The notes beneath the pieces are model-generated. The model was not told the origin of the DNA. It saw only the letters and a program-made list of their open reading frames with translations, and ran no database searches. The translations under genes were made by a program, and so were the position numbers. Positions 58,201-64,000 of a DNA stretch of 64,000 nucleotides are shown here, piece by piece (within the stretch, counting starts at the first letter, position 1; each line of letters starts with the position of its first letter). The stretch is taken from positions 144,707,104-144,771,103 of the forward strand of contig NC_092520.1 of the NCBI RefSeq assembly GCF_037038585.1. Reading direction: 5' to 3'. The DNA comes from Patagioenas fasciata (taxonomy: Eukaryota > Chordata > Aves > Columbiformes > Columbidae).

Positions 58201-60904
58201 GAAAAACAGAACCAAAAGTCTGAAAAAAAAAGAAAAGGCACTTTATGAAAGCAAAGCCATTTGAGTGCTCTGAGTCCAGCCTTTCCACTGTTTACCTTGC
58301 TGACACCTGGGAGTGGAGGGGATGCTTTTTTTATTCAGCCAATTCCCCCTATTCTTTTGTAAGTATTTTTTCCAAGTTTCCAACTACTTTTATAATCCTT
58401 TTGTTTTAAGCTTTCCTCTCCTGCAGGGGAATCCGTAGCCCTGCTTCAGCAGCACTGCTTAGTCCCCTGTGGTGGAAGCGATGCTGCTTGTGTGGAGGGG
58501 AGCAGGGATCCTCTGCCCGCAGCACCCAGCGCCATGTCACAATGTGGCTGGGTGTGCAGGACAGTGTTGGTGGGAAAGATGCAGAGCACATTTCCCCTCT
58601 CCCTGGGGTTTTCCCAGCTGTACTCAGGGCCATCTCACTGCCTGGAGGATGCCCTTGTGTCCGCTGTTTTGCTTGGGAGCTGCTTCTAAACTGAGGGACT
58701 CCTCTCACTGGTGCCCACCTGAGCTACATTGCAGCTTCATTGCAGCCATGCCTGTGCCATGCACCCCATTCACCTGGAGCCTGACCCCATGCCTTGACTT
58801 TCTACCTTGACCTCCCTCCTTCTTCACCACTGTGGACTTCACAGGTGATTGGGACTCTTGGTTTAACCTGCTCTGCTTGTCTTGCTTGAGTCCTGTGGGA
58901 CTGGGTCCTTGTTGGTGAGACCATGGTCTCTGCTGACCGTGTTATCATCCTGAGCATCTACCCTCCTCACACAGAGTAACCAGCCCTCATACCCCCTCAC
59001 TCCCTGCTCCAGGTTACTTTAGGAGAAGCCAGAAGGAGCTTGTGCAACCTCAGCCTGCAGTTGCATTCCCAGTGATCTGTGGCTCCAGGGCCACTCCAAA
59101 CCAGTCATGGAGATAAGGACTGCCTATTGAAGGCCAAACACACAGATTCGTCCAAATTTGAGAGTGGACTGGGTGGAGGGGGAAGTGCACAGAGCAGCTC
59201 CATCTCTGTCCCAGGAAATGAAAAAGCATGATTGCTTGCCGTAAACCACTCCTTCATCTATGCTAGAAGAGGTAACCTGGTTTTATGCTTATTCAACAGT
59301 TCCACTGTCACCTTGACTTTCAATTTAATGCAGAACATCTTCAGTGAAAATGATATTATTTTAATGAAATGGGTACAAGGGTAAGTCCCAGATAATTTTG
59401 GAGCTTTTTTCCACCAGATTATTTCTGACATATTTTCAGTAATGCACTGGGTAGGGCATGTTGCAGTAATAGTTTGGAACTCTATGGTCCTCTCTTTCAA
59501 GTTGAAAGAGTTTCATTCATGGGCAGTTTGTGGTTGCAGAGATATAGTGATTTCATTTGGGTCCATCTTTTTGAAACACGCTCTATATGGGTTTTGCAGG
59601 CTGCTGTGAAATTTTTACTCTAATCCAGAGCTTTAGTAAGGTCTGTGAAACTAGGTCTTCTTTTAACCTATCACTTATTCAGACACGCGTTGAAGAGAGA
59701 TCAAGCCAAAATAATCTGTGGTTTAAATCCATTGACTTCATTAGATCCATGCCTGCATTGAATTCAGTCTGCTTTTACCACAGACCCTGTCAAACACATA
59801 AACTCTCAACAGTCTGTGTCTCTGCAGCGATGTCTGTTCTTCTCCCTAATAATCTTCCTTATAAACTCTGTGGAGAGGAATGACTGTAGGCTCTCAGCTG
59901 CAACCTTTTGGACTGGAGCTTGGTTTATCCTGATGTTTATTGTATTGCTTTCCTAATGCGTGGATCTGTAAGGCTGGCTTAACCGAAATGTTGCATGGGG
60001 AATAACATGGTAATGAAGCGGAAAGGAAGCATCAGGACAGCAAAAGGGACACACGTTGCTCTGAGGATGGAGACTTTGCTGGTCTGTTACTGCGCTCTGC
60101 TATCTCTGACCACAGCAGTAGCCTCTTGGGAGTTGGCCAGCTGGGTTGGTGGAGTCCAAGAGTAATGATGCTCATGATGTAGCCAAACTGAAGAATTTGG
60201 CACAGTATTGATGTGTCACAAGAGCTGTCCTTAGCTCTTCTTGGCTTCCTGACCAGCTATCAAATGAAGGGAATCTTGTACTTACTGCACCAACCATTAG
60301 AAGTAGAAAGTAGAAACAATCAGTAGCTGGCAGAATAATTTGTTTAGCTTGGAAGAAACAAGCTGTTTAGTGTTTCAGAAGGGGGAAATTCTCTGCAAAT
60401 AAAATCAAAATAATGAGGACATTGCATCAGGCAATTGCTCTTCTGCTGCAGGAGTAGCACATGGGTACTTCCCCTTCCCCCACACATTGATGGTATAAAC
60501 CCAGACCCTCCACAACAAACAATAAGGTACTTGAAGGACCCTACTGACTAGGTGTGGGATAGATCTACTTCTGCATTAGAAATGGTAAGAGTTTCTCTCC
60601 ATAAGGAAGGCTAGGTTGATTTGGATTGAAACTCAGAAGCTCCTTGCAAAGTCTCCCAAGTCACCAAACTTCAGGAGTGGAGTGGCTTCACATGACACTG
60701 TAAGACGATGACAAAAGGCAAACTGTAGGCAGGGAGGAACCAACACACTGTCTTTGCCTGCTGTCTCATCACCAGTGGTGTCAGAGATGACTGAACTACG
60801 AGCTGGGTAGCCTTGAGCAAGTCATTGCTCACTTGACAAAGCAGAGGCCAGATGTGACAACAGCCTTTTGCTCACTGACTCCAAACATCCTGGCAGCAAG
60901 TGGT

Positions 60905-61447
60905 ACTCTGCACTGGTGTGGTGTCCTCTGGGAGCACTGTGTGCAGTTCTGGGTGCCATGGTGTAAAAAGGGTATAAAGCTACAGGAGAGTGTCCATAGG
61001 AGGCCAGAAAGTTGTTGAAGTGTTTAGAAGGGAAGTCATATGGGGAGTGGCTAAAGTCACTTGGTTTGTTCAGCCTGAAGGAGACTGAGGGTAGACCTCA
61101 TCATTGTCTACAGCTTCATCACAAGGGGAGGAGGAGAGGCAGGTGCTGATCTCTTCTCTCTAGCGACCAATGATGGGACCTGAGGGAACATCAGGAAGAT
61201 GTGCCAGGGGAGGTTTAGGTTGGACATTAAGAAAAGGTTCTTCACTCAGAGGGTCGTGGAGCACTGGAACAGGCTCCCCAGGGAGGTGTCATGGCCCCAA
61301 GCCTAACAGTGTTTAAGAAGCGATTATACAACACCCTCAGACACTTGGTGTGAATTTTGGGATTGTCCTCTGCAGGGACAGGAGTTGGACTCGATGATCC
61401 TTGTGGGCCCCTTCCAACTCAGGACATTCTATCATTCTATGATTCTA
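60905..61447 (+). mobile_element. CR1 LINE, 5'-truncated, + orientation
   Basis: Degraded ORF2 C-terminus (WEHCVQFWVPWCKKGIKLQESV, then GTTCAGCCTGAAGGAG, CATTGTCTACAGCTTCATCA and ACTGGAACAGGCTCCCCAGG) is followed by a CR1 3' UTR (GGACTCGATGATCCTTG, CCTTCCAACTCAGGACATTC) ending in TATCATTCTATGATTCT. The reading frame is interrupted in several places. The 3' end differs from the 10.5-kb and 30-kb copies, pointing to another CR1 subfamily. Confidence 0.93.
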
Positions 61448-63845
61448 ATCTTGGACATCAAGTGCTGTGCTCATCCTGCTGTAAGCATTTCTATCTCTTA
61501 AGGCATGCTTCACAGAGCATTTATTTTGTCTCTTGGCAAAGAAAACAGCCTCTTAGACCTTTTTAGTGAGGGTTGTCTATAACCTGTGAGTCACTCAGAG
61601 GCTGCTTCATTTGAGACACTGGGGACTTTGATTCTCTGTAGCTTGGTCCTTTGGTAAAGCAATTACATTAATCACAGAGTTCAAAAATCCCCCTCTCTTT
61701 ACTGCTTGTGTTGAGTTGGTCACTTCCATGCAGCTCCACCCATGCCAGGAGGAGATCAAATAATATCAAGAAGATGAGTTCAAATTCTTTTCACAAACCT
61801 GCATGCACCAAATCCAAACCCTGAGATGAATGGGTGCTCAGCCAGGAATCTAAGCAGAGACATTGTACTTTTATACAGTCATTTGGGAGCCACTGTAAAC
61901 CATAATAAGGGCTAAACACGACATAATAAGTATTTTGGCAAAACAGCTTGTTGTTCAAAGACACTCTTTGCTGTTTTACTCTTTCATGTCTGAGAGAGAC
62001 TGTTTACTGCATGATGGAGGGAGAGCAGGAGAGAGCACATACACATCACCAGCACCAGTGACATTAATATAATCCGGAGCTCGGGGTTTTCTGGACATTA
62101 TGAAAGCATGTGATGTGCAGTGGGAAAAAAAGCATAGTAACCGTTAACAGGAGATTCAAAAAGTTAGTTAGACTTTTTTGTCTCTTTCCGTGTTTAATAT
62201 TTCCAGCTACCTTTGACTGCCTGTTGACTAAGAATAGAGGTTGGTCTTCAGGGAGGCTGAGAGGAACTCAAACCTCTTCCTACCAAGGAGGCAGAACAGT
62301 ACCATCTTGTTTAGTTTTGCTGCCTGGGCTCTGCTTGAGCTAGAAATGGTGCCTGCGAGATATCTCTGCTTGGGCTCTTCACCATGCTTTTCCTGGGCCA
62401 TTACGGAGATTTTAGCATGTACTCTTTCAGAATATTATTAATGGAATTCTGATGATTGAGATTCTTCACCCTATGGCATTTTAGTCCCTAAAACTTGCTT
62501 TTCTCTTTAGACATGTTGTTCAGGCTGTTTGGAAGAGTGCTGAATGACTCCTGCCATTTAGGTTTCCATGATATACAGCATATCCTAAATATGTTTATTA
62601 GTTCAGACTCTTCAGGTCTTAGGTTTGAAACATCAGTGAGAAGAGAAAACCAGTTGAGATACTGAGAAAAGAGGCACCAAAATAATCCTACTCCTTCTCC
62701 ATAGCTAGTGAGCTGGGAGCTTACTCATGGCCTTATGGAGGTGAAAGGGACTTCCAGCACAGGTTCCTGTGGTGATGCCAGGGCAAGGCAGGTGGATGGA
62801 AAACCTCCAGGGCCACTAAATGGACCCACTTCTAAAAGGGACAGCTGTCTCTGAAGAGTCTTTTCTCGCTTTTTACTCTCCAGAGATGGAGAGAATGTTC
62901 CAAATGAGGCAGCAGATTTCGGATCTGTGACCCATATTGGCTGTTTTGGGGGCACAGTTACCTTTTCTCAGGAATAAAAGCCCACAGCTGATGAAAGCTG
63001 AACTTTTTGTACCTTACTCACTGCTGCAACCTTATCATACGCGGGACTGTAATCTCACACATAACTTCAGAAATATCGTCATTAAAGATCTGTGTATATG
63101 TTTTCAGATAAGATTGGTTCATAATAATATTACTGACTGTGTAATTATGGAAATGAGAAAATAATTCCCTCAGGCTTTGTTGTAATGACTTCTGAGCATC
63201 TTGCATCATCATGGGCAGACAGCAGGCTTCAAGATACCATGCATTATTAAAAGGAATGTGGAAAATCTTGTTTTGGTTGGTGTTGATGTCTCTAGTAAGG
63301 GAGAACACCTTGTATCTTCACAGTGAAATTGGATCAGGTAGAAAAACATGTGATCTTTTTGAAAATAAATAGCTAATCTTTACTTGATCTCCTGTACATC
63401 TTTTGATGCACTGGTAAACTGCATTCCTGACAGCCACCCCTGCTGATACTGTGGCCTTGAGAGACCTTGGCTGCCTGGTCTATGCCTCTGTTCTGAATCA
63501 GAACAGAGAAGACAATGTATCAGAAGACAATGTGGGACCATTGCAGACCTGGCTGCACAGTGCAGATAACTTCATTGGACCATGTTAATTCATGGTATTA
63601 TTGCTATCTTACTGATACGAGAAGAATTGCTGTAGGAATGAGCTTGCTAAATATACTCTTTGGTTAGCAGGTGGGTGTGTGATGGACTCCCATCATGGAG
63701 AAATTAATAGGATGAATATCAGTGCAGTAACGTTAGTAGAAATTGAGATGAAAAAACACAAATGGATTTTCCTGGGAATACTTTCTGTAATTTTGCCTTG
63801 TGTTAGAGTCACTGCTGAGAGGGAGCACTCAATATCACATCCATT
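61448..63845. other. Intergenic or intronic DNA, no gene recognised
   Basis: Unique-looking sequence of moderate to low GC with no exon, RNA gene or repeat that I can name. Confidence 0.5.
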
Positions 63846-64000
63846 TTTACAAAAGGTAATAAGGAGCACCCTAGGAACTGCTGGCCATTCAACCCCAACG
63901 TGGTGCCCAGTGGGATCATGGAACAGATCCTCCTGGAAGTTATGTTGGATCGCATGAAAGACAAGGAGATCAGGGACAACCAACATGCCTTCAGCAAGGG
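63846..64000 (+). mobile_element. CR1 LINE reverse-transcriptase region, cut by the window end
   Basis: From 63873 the frame NCWPFNPNVVPSGIMEQILL, then EVMLDRMKDKEIRDNQHAFSKG, matches the N-terminal part of the CR1 reverse transcriptase (consensus style: NYRPVSLTSVPGKIMEQILL, then QHGFTKG). The preceding AAAAGGTAATAAGGAGCACC also fits CR1. The frame is open to the last base. This region is further 5' in the element than that retained by the other five copies, so the copy may be longer; its 3' part lies beyond the window. Confidence 0.88.

Larger units (their letters stand above)
57426..60904. other. Intergenic or intronic DNA, no gene recognised
   Basis: No exon supported. An A-rich tract lies at 57942-57985, followed at 58030-58200 by a complex, motif-dense stretch that I treat as a candidate regulatory element. 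The rest is unremarkable unique sequence. Confidence 0.5.

Noticed and set aside
60795..60835. Stretch resembling the MIR core (GGTAGCCTTGAGCAAGTCATT)
   Set aside because: The match is short and immediately precedes a CR1 copy; too little to call.
1..64000. Search for CRISPR arrays, operons, defence or mobile bacterial systems, tRNA and rRNA genes
   Set aside because: The DNA is vertebrate: spliced gene, CpG islands and LINEs. The tandem arrays present are microsatellites without spacers, and I recognised no tRNA cloverleaf or rRNA sequence by eye.

Overview
This window is vertebrate nuclear DNA, most likely from a bird. The only protein-coding gene I can support is the cyclin-dependent kinase inhibitor CDKN1B (p27Kip1), on the + strand at about 3190-7380. 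Avian origin is inferred from three things: the dispersed repeats that can be recognised are mainly CR1 LINE fragments (six copies, mostly truncated at their 5' ends), overall repeat load is low, and the gene is compact. CR1 is also common in crocodilians and turtles, so those lineages are not strictly excluded. No bacterial, plasmid, phage or CRISPR feature is present.

Layout. 1-2550 is upstream flank with no recognised gene. 2551-3230 is a CpG-rich promoter with an E2F motif and a conserved core block (CCAAT box, TTTAAATAG, YY1 motif). 3190-7380 is the CDKN1B transcript: a 5' UTR with a 40-codon upstream ORF, coding exon 1 (3665-4139), intron 1, coding exon 2 (4730-4851), intron 2, and a non-coding exon 3 from about 6117. 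Exon 3 carries a Pumilio site between two miR-221/222 8-mer sites and ends at an AATAAA (7359-7364). 7740-10170 is a second large CpG island with a YY1 motif, a 24-bp palindrome, an NF-E2/AP-1 motif and NRF1-like motifs. It may be the promoter of a downstream gene; APOLD1 is the next gene after CDKN1B in mammals, but no APOLD1 coding exon was found here. From 10.2 kb to the end (54 kb) I see no convincing coding exon, only CR1 copies, microsatellites, homopolymer and A/C- or T/G-rich tracts, two possible MIR-like remnants and a few stretches that look like candidate regulatory DNA. The last 150 bases enter another CR1 copy, in its reverse-transcriptase region, that runs off the window.

The encoded p27 is predicted to have 198 residues, the same length as the human protein. 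Coding exon sizes (475 and 122 nt) also match human. The most interesting protein-level observation is that two linked tyrosine-kinase features of human p27 are altered: residue 89 is Phe rather than Tyr, and the adjacent PPRPP SH3-binding motif reads PPRLL. At the DNA level the most unusual items are the perfect-arm palindrome in the second CpG island, an open reading frame through intron 1 that would replace the p27 C-terminus if the intron were retained, and expansion of an A-rich tract upstream of the conserved Pumilio/miR-221 switch. I found no evidence for a previously undescribed multi-gene system.
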